A stretch of DNA of 64,000 nucleotides, from positions 1 to 64,000 of the forward strand of contig NZ_MRCQ01000013.1 in assembly GCF_002304005.1 (NCBI RefSeq), written 5' to 3'. Shown in pieces: positions 1 through 9,021 of the stretch. Below the pieces are notes generated by a model. The model was not told the origin of the DNA. It made no database searches and saw nothing but the letters and a program-made list of their open reading frames with translations. The stretch's first letter is position 1. Each line of letters starts with the position of its first letter. A program made the translations under genes and the position numbers. This stretch comes from Flavobacterium sp. ACN6 (lineage in GTDB: Bacteria > Bacteroidota > Bacteroidia > Flavobacteriales > Flavobacteriaceae).

Positions 1-2195
1 TTATAAACAGCAATGAAATTTCGGTAACAGGATCGAGCTTGACTTCTACCGTAAACGGAGTGGCAAGTACTGCTTTGGATTTAGCACCTATAATTTCTGC
101 AGCTACCACCAATACACTAAGCCTCTCGGGCAATACTTTAACTTCAGATGTAAATGGGGTAGCTTCAACTACAGATGCTGTTGAAAGTGTTTCTAACGCA
201 TCAGCAGTAAATACAGCAACGGTTACTGTAAATGGAATTGCCAGTACGGGAGCTCCAATAATAAACAGCAATGAAATTTCGGTAACAGGATCAAGCTTAA
301 CTTCAACCGTAAACGGAGTGGCAAGTACGGCCTTGGATTTAACGTCTGTCATTTCTGCAGCTACTACAAATACATTAAGCCTCTCAGGCAATACTTTAAC
401 TTCAGATGTAAATGGGGTAGCTTCAACTACAGATGCTGTAGGAAGTGTTTCTAACGCATCAGCAGTAAATACGGCGACGGTTACTGTAAATGGAATTGCC
501 AGTACGGGAGCTCCAATTATAAACAGCAATGAAATTTCGGTAACAGGATCAAGCTTGACTTCTACCGTAAACGGAGTGGCAAGTACGGCCTTGGATTTAA
601 CGTCTGTCATTTCTGCAGCTACTACAAATACATTAAGCCTTTCTGGTAATACTTTAACTTCAGATGTAAATGGGGTAGCTTCAACTACAGATGCTGTAGG
701 AAGTGTTTCTAACGCATCAGCAGTAAATACGGCGACGGTTACTGTAAATGGAATTGCCAGTACGGGAGCTCCAATTATAAACAGCAATGAAATTTCGGTA
801 ACAGGATCAAGCTTGACTTCTACCGTAAACGGAGTGGCAAGTACGGCCTTGGATTTAACGTCTGTCATTTCTGCTGCTACAACAAATGATTTAACAGCAC
901 TAAATGGAAATCTAATATCAACGGTAAACGGTGTCGCGTCGACTCCTGCTGTTCCAATTTTAGTAACGGCAGATAATGGATTAACAACTACAAACGGAAA
1001 TGTGCAATTAGGAGGAACACTAACAAGCCCGACAACAATTATAACAGACCCAACAAATACTTTATCTATTCAAGGATTGACGTTTGGAAATCCGTTTGAT
1101 GATGTGATTGTCATTGATCAATTTGGACTACTAAGATCACTTCCTTCAAAAGAATTGAACATGAATGATTGGAGCATTAATGGGAATATGAACATTCAGT
1201 CGTCATTTCAATTTTTAGGAACACTAGACGATGCCGATTTAGTTTTTAGAAGAAATAATATTTTATCAGGAAGACTACAAACTAACAATACTTCCTTCGG
1301 AGTGAATGCTTTGGTTGATTCTTCAGGCGGAGCTGATAATGTTGCTGTAGGAACATCAGCGCTTGAAAATAATAATTCAGGTCAACGTAATAGCGCATTA
1401 GGTTTCTCTGCAATGGCAGAAAATACCACAGGAACAGAAAATACTGGAGTTGGTTATTATGCACTTAATTCCAATACTATTGGAGGTCAAAATACTGCTT
1501 TTGGTAATTATGCATTTCAAGGGAATACAACAGGAAATCGTAATACATCCATAGGTTATTATTCTGGTTATATGGGAGTTGGGGAAGATATTACTCTGCT
1601 AGGGGCTTTTACGACATTTACAGATGGAATAGTTAATGCTACAGCAATAGGATCTGGAGCTAGTGTGAACACAAGTAATAGTTTGGTTCTAGGGGCTCTT
1701 GAAACTAATATAGGTATAGGCACTTATTCGCCAACGAATCCATTGCATGTAATAACGTACGACAATTTGGATCCAATTCGTTTTGAAGGATTAAAACCAA
1801 GTACCTCAAGCAGCGATTTAGCGGTTGTCATAGATGCAACAGGAGTTTTAAAAACTAAGGCTGTAGTCACTGGAATTAGATCAATTTCGGGTAATTACGC
1901 ATTTACTCCAGATGATTACACAATTATAGCTAGAAATCTAACAAATGATATTACCATTACACTTCCTGATGCACCGCTGAATAGTGGCAGAATTTTAATA
2001 ATCAACCAATTTAATTTAGTAAAACCAGATACCTCACCTCTTGTAGTTAATTTTAATGTACCCGTAATTTATTCAGATACGGAAGCATTTCCATACATCT
2101 CGACAAGTATTTTTGGAGGCCCTAGGGGACAAAGTGTAAAAATTACATTGCAGTCTGATGGAGTTGATTGGTATGTAGTAAGTTATACTATATGA
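1..2195 (+). CDS. Repetitive surface protein, 5' end missing
   Basis: The frame is open from base 3 with no stop, and the repeat pattern is already running at the window edge, so the true start lies upstream; about 730 residues are visible. The first ~295 residues are three full and one partial copy of an 86-residue unit, itself built of three sub-repeats around a T-x-VNG(V/I)AST core. Next comes a non-repeated linker, then (about bases 1340-1580) short G/N/T-rich repeats of the type NTTGxxNTxxGYxA, like the head repeats of trimeric adhesins or fibre proteins. The C-terminus is a compact beta-rich domain. No T9SS C-terminal domain is visible. A role as exported adhesin or fibre is inferred from composition. 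The downstream T9SS type B gene starts 45 bases later and may be co-transcribed. Substrate and partner are unknown. Confidence 0.7.
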   Translation, partial: INSNEISVTGSSLTSTVNGVASTALDLAPIISAATTNTLSLSGNTLTSDVNGVASTTDAVESVSNASAVNTATVTVNGIASTGAPIINSNEISVTGSSLTSTVNGVASTALDLTSVISAATTNTLSLSGNTLTSDVNGVASTTDAVGSVSNASAVNTATVTVNGIASTGAPIINSNEISVTGSSLTSTVNGVASTALDLTSVISAATTNTLSLSGNTLTSDVNGVASTTDAVGSVSNASAVNTATVTVNGIASTGAPIINSNEISVTGSSLTSTVNGVASTALDLTSVISAATTNDLTALNGNLISTVNGVASTPAVPILVTADNGLTTTNGNVQLGGTLTSPTTIITDPTNTLSIQGLTFGNPFDDVIVIDQFGLLRSLPSKELNMNDWSINGNMNIQSSFQFLGTLDDADLVFRRNNILSGRLQTNNTSFGVNALVDSSGGADNVAVGTSALENNNSGQRNSALGFSAMAENTTGTENTGVGYYALNSNTIGGQNTAFGNYAFQGNTTGNRNTSIGYYSGYMGVGEDITLLGAFTTFTDGIVNATAIGSGASVNTSNSLVLGALETNIGIGTYSPTNPLHVITYDNLDPIRFEGLKPSTSSSDLAVVIDATGVLKTKAVVTGIRSISGNYAFTPDDYTIIARNLTNDITITLPDAPLNSGRILIINQFNLVKPDTSPLVVNFNVPVIYSDTEAFPYISTSIFGGPRGQSVKITLQSDGVDWYVVSYTI
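3..888 (+). repeat. 258-bp tandem repeats inside the surface protein gene
   Basis: Copies begin at 3, 261, 519 and 777, exactly 258 bases (86 codons) apart. The fourth copy runs out near 888. Copies differ by only a few bases, and several differences are shared between neighbouring copies, which suggests recent unequal exchange. Copy number before base 1 is not known. Confidence 0.9.
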
Positions 2196-2240
2196 TTGGG
2201 TAAATTGCAGGTAAATTTTTGAAAAATAAATTAAAAGATT

Positions 2241-3491
2241 ATGAAGAAGATCTATATAAAAATAAGTATTACATCACTGTTTTTTATCGGGAATCTCACG
2301 GCACAAACTGTCAATGTTGGAGATCTATCGATCTTAAATAATACTGATTTTTCAACGCTGTTCAATTTTGAGAATACAGCAGATGGAGATGTACTAAATG
2401 ACGGAAGATTATATGCTTATGCCAACTTTAAAAATGATGGTCTGGTTACTTTTACAAATACAGAAAATGGAACAACTTTTTTTACAGGAACACAAATTCA
2501 GTTAATAGAAGGTTCTCAAAATGCTCACTTTCAGAATATTGTTTTTGATAATACATCGGCAATTGCCCCGTTTCATTTAAAAACGATAATTAATGTGGGT
2601 AAAAATGCATCTTTTAAAAACGGAATTGTTGATGCTGAAAGTTTTAATGGTAAAATGGTTTTTGAAGAAAATGCATTTCATTCTGATGCAAGTAACCTTA
2701 GTTTTGTTGATGGAAAAGTAGAGAATCTGGGGAATTTAAAATTTGAATTTCCTATTGGAGACGATGTTTATTTCAGACCCTCAATACACGACAAAGCAGA
2801 CGATTCTCAAAATGTTTATACTACACAATATCAGTTTAAAAACGCTGGACCTGCTTATCCGTATACGAGTAAGGAAGAAGGAATTATTTCAATTGATGAA
2901 ATGGAATATTGGAACTTAACTCAGGATCAGGGAACCGAAAAAATTGTATTAAGCCTTACTTTAGATGCTAATACAACTCCAGCCTTGTTTTTTCAGGAAG
3001 ATGCAGATACAGAACTTGCTATAGTTCGCTGGGACAATACAACATCAAAATGGATTAACGAAAAAGGGGTAACGACAGATTTATTGACTGGTGCAGATTA
3101 CACCAAAATGGTCACAACCCAAGTAAGCGGTTATGGAATTTTTACCATTGCGATAGTAGAAAAAGCCAATCCAGAGCCACCCGGAGATTTGGAAATTTTC
3201 AATGCCCTTTCTCCAAATGGAGACGGTATAAATGATAGTTTTCATATAAAGGGAATAGTTAATTACCCAGATAATAGAGTGGAAATTTACAATCGCTGGG
3301 GCGTAAAAGTTTATGACGCGCAGTCTTATAATGAAAGCGATGTTATGTTTAAAGGATATTCTGATGGACGAGGAACAGTAAAAAGAAGCGAAGGTCTTCC
3401 AGCAGGAACTTATTTTTATATTTTAAAATATGTAAAAGATTCGAAAACAATAGAAAAAACGGGATATCTCTATATTGGTATTGATAATTAG
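2241..3491 (+). CDS. Exported protein with T9SS type B sorting domain
   Basis: The 416-residue product has a signal peptide (residues 1 to about 22, ending LTAQ) and a C-terminal domain of about 90 residues (from about 318) with the hallmarks of gliding-motility-associated/CHU_C domains: ALSPNGDGINDSF, then VEIYNRWGVKVYD, and the end LPAGTYFYILKY..KTGYLYI. In this phylum such domains send proteins through the type IX secretion system, usually to the cell surface. The middle part is beta-rich, with no family I recognise. The start is the only Met followed by a good signal peptide. It lies 45 bases behind the repetitive surface protein and is followed by a strong hairpin terminator. No PorP/SprF-like partner gene follows, although type B proteins often have one. 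Its function is probably surface attachment, but that is inference. Confidence 0.85.
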   Translation: MKKIYIKISITSLFFIGNLTAQTVNVGDLSILNNTDFSTLFNFENTADGDVLNDGRLYAYANFKNDGLVTFTNTENGTTFFTGTQIQLIEGSQNAHFQNIVFDNTSAIAPFHLKTIINVGKNASFKNGIVDAESFNGKMVFEENAFHSDASNLSFVDGKVENLGNLKFEFPIGDDVYFRPSIHDKADDSQNVYTTQYQFKNAGPAYPYTSKEEGIISIDEMEYWNLTQDQGTEKIVLSLTLDANTTPALFFQEDADTELAIVRWDNTTSKWINEKGVTTDLLTGADYTKMVTTQVSGYGIFTIAIVEKANPEPPGDLEIFNALSPNGDGINDSFHIKGIVNYPDNRVEIYNRWGVKVYDAQSYNESDVMFKGYSDGRGTVKRSEGLPAGTYFYILKYVKDSKTIEKTGYLYIGIDN

Positions 3492-3515
3492 AGAGAGCTT
3501 TTTAGCATTTTGCAT

Positions 3516-3548
3516 AAAAAAAAACGAGACTAAAATAGTCTCGTTTTT
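3516..3548. terminator. Bidirectional intrinsic terminator
   Basis: Perfect 10-bp stem AACGAGACTA / TAGTCTCGTT (3523-3532 and 3536-3545) with a 3-nt loop, an A-run before it and a T-run after it. It sits between the convergent T9SS gene and the YegP-like gene and can serve both. Confidence 0.9.
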
Positions 3549-3567
3549 TACTTTTTATATTTTGAAA

Positions 3568-3900
3568 TTATGTTGTCTGATCATCTGTTGCAGCGTCTGG
3601 AGCATTGGTTTTAACCGATTCAATACCTTTATCTCTTGCAGAAGTGCTTTCATACATTTCACTTGAACCAATGATCTGGCCGTTTCCAGCTTTTAAAGTA
3701 AAATAAGGTTTTCCGCTTTTAGATTCCTCTTTGCTATAACGACTTTCATCCTGCGAGTTTGTTTTTACAGAATCAATGCCGTTTTTACAACCATCTTTTG
3801 AGGCATAACCTTCACTTGTTAAAATTGTCTGACCGTTGCCGGCTTTTAAATTAAATTGAAATTCCCCATTGGTTCTTTTAGTAATTACAAATTTTCCCAT
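3568..3900 (-). CDS. YegP/DUF1508 family protein
   Basis: The 110-residue protein holds two tandem DUF1508 modules, at about residues 9-50 and 60-101. Each has the pattern F-x-L-K-A-G-N-G-Q-x-I followed by SE.Y.s...k.GI.SVKTN. Two modules in one chain is the usual YegP layout. The family is small, soluble and of unknown biochemical role, and is often seen near stress genes. The C-terminal tail is acidic and disordered. The start is clear and no competing Met lies upstream in frame. It is convergent with the T9SS gene and uses the shared terminator at 3516-3548. Confidence 0.88.
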   Translation of the reverse strand: MGKFVITKRTNGEFQFNLKAGNGQTILTSEGYASKDGCKNGIDSVKTNSQDESRYSKEESKSGKPYFTLKAGNGQIIGSSEMYESTSARDKGIESVKTNAPDAATDDQTT

Positions 3901-4057
3901 ATAGTTTTTTATTTTAGTTAGGTAATAATTTATTTTTGATAGTCATAAAAATACAAAACTTAGTCATATAAATCATACGTTAATTTGAAAAAATCATTAC
4001 CTAAACAATAAAAAAAATAGCATAAGTATTTATAAAAGAGTCTTTTCTGAAAACTAA

Positions 4058-4804
4058 TTATATTCCTAAACGAAAATCAGAAACACTTTTTTCTTCCAGA
4101 CTGATTTCTTCAAAAACACTTTGAGTTCCTTTATCGACGGGACATTGCGTACTGATTCCCGTCCAGATTTCTTTTGGATAATTGTTTTTATACAGACGCA
4201 CCATCTGCCAGTTTTTCTTATCAAGAGAATAATAACTAGCAACAGTTTTAGTATCAGATGAAATTTTCATGTAAACAGAAGGCTCTTTTACAACATCGTG
4301 ATTGTTATCATCAGAAGTTCCCATCGTGCGTACCGTTACCATTCTGTGATTACCTCTTTCGTCTTGTTCAAAACAAAACTTCTGGTATAAATTATCATTC
4401 GCATAAATATATAATACACCAGCATTATACAATCCCTTTGCTTTAAATTCAGGAGTTACTTTTGCTGTAAGCGTAAATGGTTTTGTGTTGTCTATTTTAG
4501 ATAAAAGCATTGGCGCGGTTGTATTTGATAATTTCCCGTCTGGGTCTGAGAAATAATCTGATTTTTCGCCTGCTTTAAAGACAATTTTTTCACCTGCCTC
4601 AGTTTTTATAAGTGTGTCAGCACCATTAACCGCTTTTGTAAAGTGAATCCCTGATAATTTAATATCGCAAGGAGAACCATTTACAAACGCTGAATCTTTA
4701 GAATTTGCTGCACTCGTCGTTTTTGCTGTTTCATTTTTAGAATTACAGCTGATCAATAAAGATAGGCTTAGGATAACAATTGATTTGTCAAAAAATGTTT
4801 TCAT
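4058..4804 (-). CDS. DUF1349 family lipoprotein
   Basis: The 248-residue protein has a lipoprotein signal (hydrophobic segment ending LLISC, so Cys20 would be lipidated) and then a low-complexity linker. From about residue 45 it shows a DUF1349-type concanavalin-like beta sandwich, with the typical blocks NAGVLYIYANDNLYQKFCFE and VYMKISSD..VASYYSLD and the end WTGISTQCP. The family has a lectin/glucanase fold, and carbohydrate binding is the usual guess. No activity can be read from the sequence. It is alone on its strand and divergent from the LuxR-type regulator, with about 100 bases between the starts. Confidence 0.8.
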   Translation of the reverse strand: MKTFFDKSIVILSLSLLISCNSKNETAKTTSAANSKDSAFVNGSPCDIKLSGIHFTKAVNGADTLIKTEAGEKIVFKAGEKSDYFSDPDGKLSNTTAPMLLSKIDNTKPFTLTAKVTPEFKAKGLYNAGVLYIYANDNLYQKFCFEQDERGNHRMVTVRTMGTSDDNNHDVVKEPSVYMKISSDTKTVASYYSLDKKNWQMVRLYKNNYPKEIWTGISTQCPVDKGTQSVFEEISLEEKSVSDFRLGI

Positions 4805-4906
4805 AAATTATTTTTTTGGGATAGAAAGTGATATTTTTAGTTTTCCAAAAATAGAATTGCTTTTAAAAATGGGCAATACGTAAAATTAACCAATTATACT
4901 TTCTAA

Positions 4907-5683
4907 ATGCCACAGAATCTCTCCATCGAAAATCAATTAATGACTACGTTTTTAGAACAAAAATTTGAAATAGGAGAATCGAATGATATAGAAATGTATA
5001 GGCAGTTTGTAAGCAATTATGTAAAGATTGAACAATGTGTGGCTGTTTTGTCTGATTTTCGATCGGACTGCAGTTATATTTATGCAGGAAGTTTTGGGTC
5101 TGTTTTTGGACTTCCAAATGAAAATTCAGAAATTGATTCTGCTTTTGAAGAATGCATTTTTACCAAAATCAATCCAGATGATTTGGTCGAACGTCATGCA
5201 TTAGAACTTCATTTTTATCAATTCTTAAAAGAAATTCCTACAGAAGAATATAGCAATTACAGTACTTCCAGTCGTCTTAGAATGCGAGATTCACCTGAAA
5301 AAAGTACGTATATAAATCATCGTACAATTTATCTCAAAACCTTTAGCAACGGAAGTATTTCTCTGGCGTTATGTCTGTATCTGCCATCTACAGATTTACA
5401 GCCTCGAACTGGTATCGATGGCAAAATTATCAATATCCAAACAGGTGAAGTAATTGAATCCGATAAATATAAAAAGCATGCAGAAAATATACTTTCAAAA
5501 AGAGAACTAGAAGTACTAAATAGCGTAGCAAAAGGAAATAAAAGCGAACAAATTGCCGGCGAAATGAATATTTCAGTTTATACCGTTAGACGCCACAGAC
5601 AGAATATTATAGAAAAACTAAAAGTTACCAATACAGCAGAAGCAGTTCAAACTGCTTTTGTCATGGGAATTATATCCATTTAA
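4907..5683 (+). CDS. LuxR-type transcriptional regulator
   Basis: The 258-residue protein ends in a LuxR/NarL helix-turn-helix (about residues 195-255): LSKRELEVLNSVAKG, then IAGEMNISVYTVRRHRQNI and an EKL segment. The N-terminal ~180 residues have no phospho-acceptor receiver pattern. They may form a PAS-like sensor, but I cannot assign it. The ATG at 4907 is used here; a second Met 11 codons later is possible. It lies 86 bases upstream of the xdhC-like gene on the same strand, so it may control the molybdenum-enzyme block, or the divergent DUF1349 gene. That link is inference from position only. Confidence 0.8.
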   Translation: MPQNLSIENQLMTTFLEQKFEIGESNDIEMYRQFVSNYVKIEQCVAVLSDFRSDCSYIYAGSFGSVFGLPNENSEIDSAFEECIFTKINPDDLVERHALELHFYQFLKEIPTEEYSNYSTSSRLRMRDSPEKSTYINHRTIYLKTFSNGSISLALCLYLPSTDLQPRTGIDGKIINIQTGEVIESDKYKKHAENILSKRELEVLNSVAKGNKSEQIAGEMNISVYTVRRHRQNIIEKLKVTNTAEAVQTAFVMGIISI

Positions 5684-5736
5684 ATACGTGATCTCTTTTT
5701 ATTAATTTGTATTTTTATAATAGATTACACAAAATA

Positions 5737-5759
5737 CATCAACGCCAATTTTGTTGATG
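5737..5759. promoter_or_regulatory. Inverted repeat just before the xdhC-like gene
   Basis: CATCAAC (5737-5743) and GTTGATG (5753-5759) form a 7-bp perfect inverted repeat with a 9-base spacer, ending 10 bases before the start codon. It could be an operator or a small hairpin in the leader. No known motif was recognised. Confidence 0.35.
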
Positions 5760-5769
5760 CAAATTATTT

Positions 5770-6894
5770 ATGAAAGAAATCAACCAAATACTTAAAGCAT
5801 ATTCAAAGGCAAAATTATCAGGAAAAAAAACAGCTTTGGCCACAGTCGTTAAAGTTGAAGGATCATCTTATCGGCAGCCTGGCGCACGCATGCTTGTAAC
5901 TGAAGATGGTGAACTTACAGGCGCTATCAGCGGAGGCTGTCTGGAAGGAGATGCACTTCGAAAAGCACTTCTTTCTATCCATCAAAAGCAAAATAAACTA
6001 ATTACTTACAATACCAGTAATGAAGATGATGCCGAAGTCGGTTTACAGCTTGGATGCAACGGAATTGTACATATTCTGTTTGAATTTATTGAAGATGCCG
6101 TTGAGCATAATCCAATTCAGCTTTTACAGCAATTAGAATTAGAAAGAAAAGAAGCCGTAATAGTTACCGTTTTTTCCCTAAAAAGAAATGCTTTTCAGAT
6201 AGGAACAACATTGTTTTTTAGAAAAGATAGTCCGATTTTAAATCATAACAACGAAGTTTTGAGTTTAGTTTCGGAGTTAAAAGAAGTTCTTGAAACCAAA
6301 ATATCTGTCGTAAAAAAACTGCAGCAGGAAAATGATAATGAAGCTTTAATCGAATATATAAAACCGCCAATTTCGCTCGTTATTGCAGGTGCAGGAAATG
6401 ATGTACAGCCTTTAGTACAAATGGCATCCATTTTAGGGTGGAAAATTACTGTTGGTGAAGGCCGAATTGCCCATTCATCAATAAAGCGCTTTCCTAAAGC
6501 AGATCAGGTGTTTACTGCAAAATCCGAACAATTTTTAGAAAATATTACAGTAGATAATCAAACCTATTTTGTTTTGATGACGCACAATTACAAATACGAT
6601 TTGGGAGTTCTAAAATTACTCTTAGAAACAAATTGTCAATATATTGGAATTTTAGGCCCAAAATCAAAACTAAATCGAATGATCGGTGATCTGGAAAAGG
6701 AAGGGGTTTATGTAAATGAAGAACAGCTGAAAAGAATTTACAGCCCAGTAGGATTAGATGTTGGTGCCGAAACAGCAGAAGAAATTGCACTTTCAATTGT
6801 GTCTGAAATTAAAGCATTTTCTACCGAAAGATTTGGTACTTCTTTAAAATATAAAGCGGGAAAAATTCACGACGAAATCGAGTATGAAAAATAA
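5770..6894 (+). CDS. XdhC/CoxI family molybdoenzyme maturation factor
   Basis: The 374-residue protein has the two expected parts: an N-terminal XdhC_CoxI domain (about 15-80; GSSYRQPGARMLV, then GAISGGCLEGD) and a C-terminal Rossmann-type XdhC_C domain (about 200-350; LVIAGAGNDVQPL, then YIGILGPKSK). Members bind molybdenum cofactor, take part in its sulfuration and insert it into xanthine-dehydrogenase-type enzymes. The conserved Cys of the GGCLEG motif is present. The gene overlaps the next by 11 bases, so the two are translationally coupled. The likely client is the three-subunit oxidoreductase at 9.3-13.2 kb. Regulation is not visible beyond the small inverted repeat ahead of the start. 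Confidence 0.9.
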   Translation: MKEINQILKAYSKAKLSGKKTALATVVKVEGSSYRQPGARMLVTEDGELTGAISGGCLEGDALRKALLSIHQKQNKLITYNTSNEDDAEVGLQLGCNGIVHILFEFIEDAVEHNPIQLLQQLELERKEAVIVTVFSLKRNAFQIGTTLFFRKDSPILNHNNEVLSLVSELKEVLETKISVVKKLQQENDNEALIEYIKPPISLVIAGAGNDVQPLVQMASILGWKITVGEGRIAHSSIKRFPKADQVFTAKSEQFLENITVDNQTYFVLMTHNYKYDLGVLKLLLETNCQYIGILGPKSKLNRMIGDLEKEGVYVNEEQLKRIYSPVGLDVGAETAEEIALSIVSEIKAFSTERFGTSLKYKAGKIHDEIEYEK

Positions 6895-7486
6895 ATTTCA
6901 TGATAAAACAGGAATTGTCATTTTAGCTGCAGGAAATTCATCACGACTTGGCAGACCAAAACAGTTGTTAGAATATAAAGAATCTACACTTTTAAAAAAC
7001 ACGATTTCAGAAGCTCTAAATGTTCCAAATTCATTTGTAATAGTCGTAACAGGTGCAAACAATCAAAACATCGAAAAGGACCTTGATTCTGCTGCAATTA
7101 CATTATGTTTTAATGAAGATTGGGAAACTGGAATGTCATCTTCAATCGTAAAAGGATTAAAAGAAATATTGCATTTAAACTCAGATTCTGAAAATTGTAT
7201 TCTAGCAGTTTGTGACCAGCCTTTTGTTACGAGTTCAATATTTGAAAATCTTATAAGCGAATATCATAAAACCCAAAAAGGAATTGTCACTTCAGCTTAT
7301 TCTGAAACCTTAGGAACTCCGGTTTTATTTCATAAAAAATATTTCAATGAATTGTTGGATTTGAAAGGGCAGGAAGGAGCGAAAAAAATCATTAAAAAAT
7401 ATTTAGAAGATACAGTTTCAGTTCCTTTTGCAAAAGGCAATATTGATATTGATACGGAAGAAGATTATACTACGTTGATTTCTTGA
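6884..7486 (+). CDS. MocA-like molybdopterin nucleotidyltransferase
   Basis: The 200-residue protein starts with the nucleotidyltransferase signature VILAAGNSSRLGRPKQLL (about residues 11-29), with the later acidic CDQPF motif of NTP_transf_3 enzymes. The family includes MocA (CTP to molybdopterin cytosine dinucleotide) and relatives for GTP. PaoABC-type enzymes use the cytosine form, so CTP is the likely substrate here by inference. It overlaps xdhC by 11 bases. The last codons (LIS and stop) lie in a tandem repeat of TTGATTTC, so the 3' end seems to have been reshaped by repeat DNA. Confidence 0.85.
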   Translation: MKNKFHDKTGIVILAAGNSSRLGRPKQLLEYKESTLLKNTISEALNVPNSFVIVVTGANNQNIEKDLDSAAITLCFNEDWETGMSSSIVKGLKEILHLNSDSENCILAVCDQPFVTSSIFENLISEYHKTQKGIVTSAYSETLGTPVLFHKKYFNELLDLKGQEGAKKIIKKYLEDTVSVPFAKGNIDIDTEEDYTTLIS

Positions 7487-7556
7487 TTTCTTGATTTTAA
7501 GGTTTAAGGTTTAGAGGGACAAAGGGACAGAGGAGCAAAGGTGTGCAGAGGTTCAA
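7475..7556 (+). repeat. Octamer array at the 3' end of the MocA-like gene
   Basis: Three TTGATTTC-type octamers (7475-7498) run across the stop codon. They are followed by units of consensus AGGnnCAA at 7500, 7515, 7523, 7531 and 7549, mostly in 8-bp phase with small slips. It belongs to the family described for 18528-18694. Confidence 0.8.
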
Positions 7557-7561
7557 ATATT

Positions 7562-7868
7562 TTTATATTTCGCTCCGCTGGAGCTATTTAACTTTGGCTA
7601 TTTTTGTTTCTATAAATATAACGCCCTCCTAGGGCTTGGTAAACTCTTTTTTAAATTATTAAATAAAGCTTTTTCAAGCTTTGGTAGCAAACTCCTTTAG
7701 GAGTGTAATATTTATAGAATAGATTAAGATTTTTATTTCTAAGCCCCATTGGGGCGATATCTTACTACGGATTAAAGTTTTATACCATAATTGCAAAAAA
7801 TAAAAAAATTGCTCCCGAAGCATCGGGACGGTGTCTTTGCGAGATTATTCGTAAAAACAAAATAAAAA
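7562..7868. repeat. Non-coding spacer with four short hairpins
   Basis: No gene is seen here. Short palindromes with tiny loops follow one another: GCTCC-GCT-GGAGC (7572-7584), GCCCT-CCT-AGGGC (7623-7635), ACTCC-TTTA-GGAGT (7691-7704) and GCCCC-ATT-GGGGC (7743-7755). The sequence around the first resembles the larger array at 59.8-60.6 kb. The part from 7800 to 7868 is TTTGCG-type octamer debris. Confidence 0.65.
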
Positions 7869-7896
7869 CTTAGTGCCCTAGCGCCTTTGTGGCAAA
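7869..7896. repeat. TGGCAAA-type octamer repeat overlapping a gene end
   Basis: Three octamers in phase (7869-7876, 7877-7884, 7885-7892) plus CAAA. They match the copies at 13351-13378 and 31067-31094 at most positions. It supplies the stop codon of the cysteine desulfurase. Confidence 0.75.
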
Positions 7897-9021
7897 TTCA
7901 CCAGCCAAAGCCAAAACCCGGTCTACAGCGATCTCAATTTCCTCCAAAGTTGTAAAACGCCCCAGACTAAAACGAATTGAACTCAAAGCCTCTTCATTCG
8001 ATAATCCCATCGCTTTTAAAACATGAGATGGTTCAGAAGTTACCGCCGAGCACGAAGCCCCATTTGAAACCGAAATATTCCCCAAAGCCATAATTAGATG
8101 CTCTGAATTTACATTTGGAAAACAGATATTTGTAGTATTATAAATTCGGTTTTCTGTATTTCCGTTTACAAAAGAACCTTCAAATTGAAGTAAACCAACT
8201 TCTAATGTATTGCGTAACAGTTCGATTCTTTTTTTATCTTCTTCTAATTGATTTAAAGCAACTTCAGATGCTTTACCTAAACCAATTATTCCAGGAACAT
8301 TGAGAGTGCCGCTACGTAATTTACGTTGCTGTCCGCCGCCTGTAATTTGAGGAAGCAGTTTTAATTTGGCTTTCGCCGAAATATACAAAGCCCCAATTCC
8401 TTTTGGACCGTAAAATTTATGTGCAGAAAGGGCTAAAAGGTCAATTCCTAAAGTTTTAACGTCAATTGGAATTTTTCCAGCAGCCTGCGTAGCATCACAT
8501 AGAAAAAGTACATTTTGGGCTTTAAGTATTTTAGAAATCTCACTGATATTTTGTAAGACGCCAGTTTCATTATTAGAAAACATTCCGATGAAAACCAGTG
8601 TTTTATCTGTTATTGCTTCATTTAAAAGATTAAGGTCTAAAAGTCCGTCTTTAGCGACTTGTAAATACGTTATTTCAAAACCAATGCGCTCCATAAACTG
8701 GCAGGTTTCGAGTACAGCTTTGTGTTCAGTAGCAACAGTCACGATATGTTTTCGATCCTGATCAGCCAGACCTTTAATTGCTAAATTAATTGCTTCTGTC
8801 GCACCCGATGTAAAGGTTATTTCTTCTGCATCAGCATTAATTAAATTAGCGGTTTGCCAGTATGCATTTTCCACAGCTTCATTTACGGTTAATCCCGCAA
8901 TGTGCTGACTTGTAGAATTGGCATAAAGATCAGAAAAATAAGGAAGCATAGCTTCAAGAACCCTTTCATCAACGCGAGTTGTTGCATTATTATCCAGATA
9001 AATATTTTGATTTTGAAACAT
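7870..9021 (-). CDS. Cysteine desulfurase, NifS/IscS type
   Basis: The 383-residue PLP enzyme releases sulfur from cysteine as an enzyme-bound persulfide. Visible are the N-terminal YLDNNATT motif, the PLP-binding lysine K202 in SAHKFYGPKG, the GGGQQRKLRSGT loop and the active cysteine C324 in NGASCSAVTSEPS. Length fits the family. It sits between the xdhC/mocA-like pair and the PaoABC-like genes but on the opposite strand. A role in sulfurating the molybdenum cofactor via XdhC is a reasonable inference; a housekeeping Fe-S role is the alternative. The last nine codons (FATKALGH and stop) coincide with a dispersed repeat of CTTTGTGGCAAA type, so the C-terminus is repeat-derived. Confidence 0.9.
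   Translation of the reverse strand: MFQNQNIYLDNNATTRVDERVLEAMLPYFSDLYANSTSQHIAGLTVNEAVENAYWQTANLINADAEEITFTSGATEAINLAIKGLADQDRKHIVTVATEHKAVLETCQFMERIGFEITYLQVAKDGLLDLNLLNEAITDKTLVFIGMFSNNETGVLQNISEISKILKAQNVLFLCDATQAAGKIPIDVKTLGIDLLALSAHKFYGPKGIGALYISAKAKLKLLPQITGGGQQRKLRSGTLNVPGIIGLGKASEVALNQLEEDKKRIELLRNTLEVGLLQFEGSFVNGNTENRIYNTTNICFPNVNSEHLIMALGNISVSNGASCSAVTSEPSHVLKAMGLSNEEALSSIRFSLGRFTTLEEIEIAVDRVLALAGEFATKALGH

Noticed and set aside
3-888. CRISPR or non-coding satellite
   Set aside because: The 258-base period is a multiple of three and the frame stays open through all copies, so it is protein-coding.
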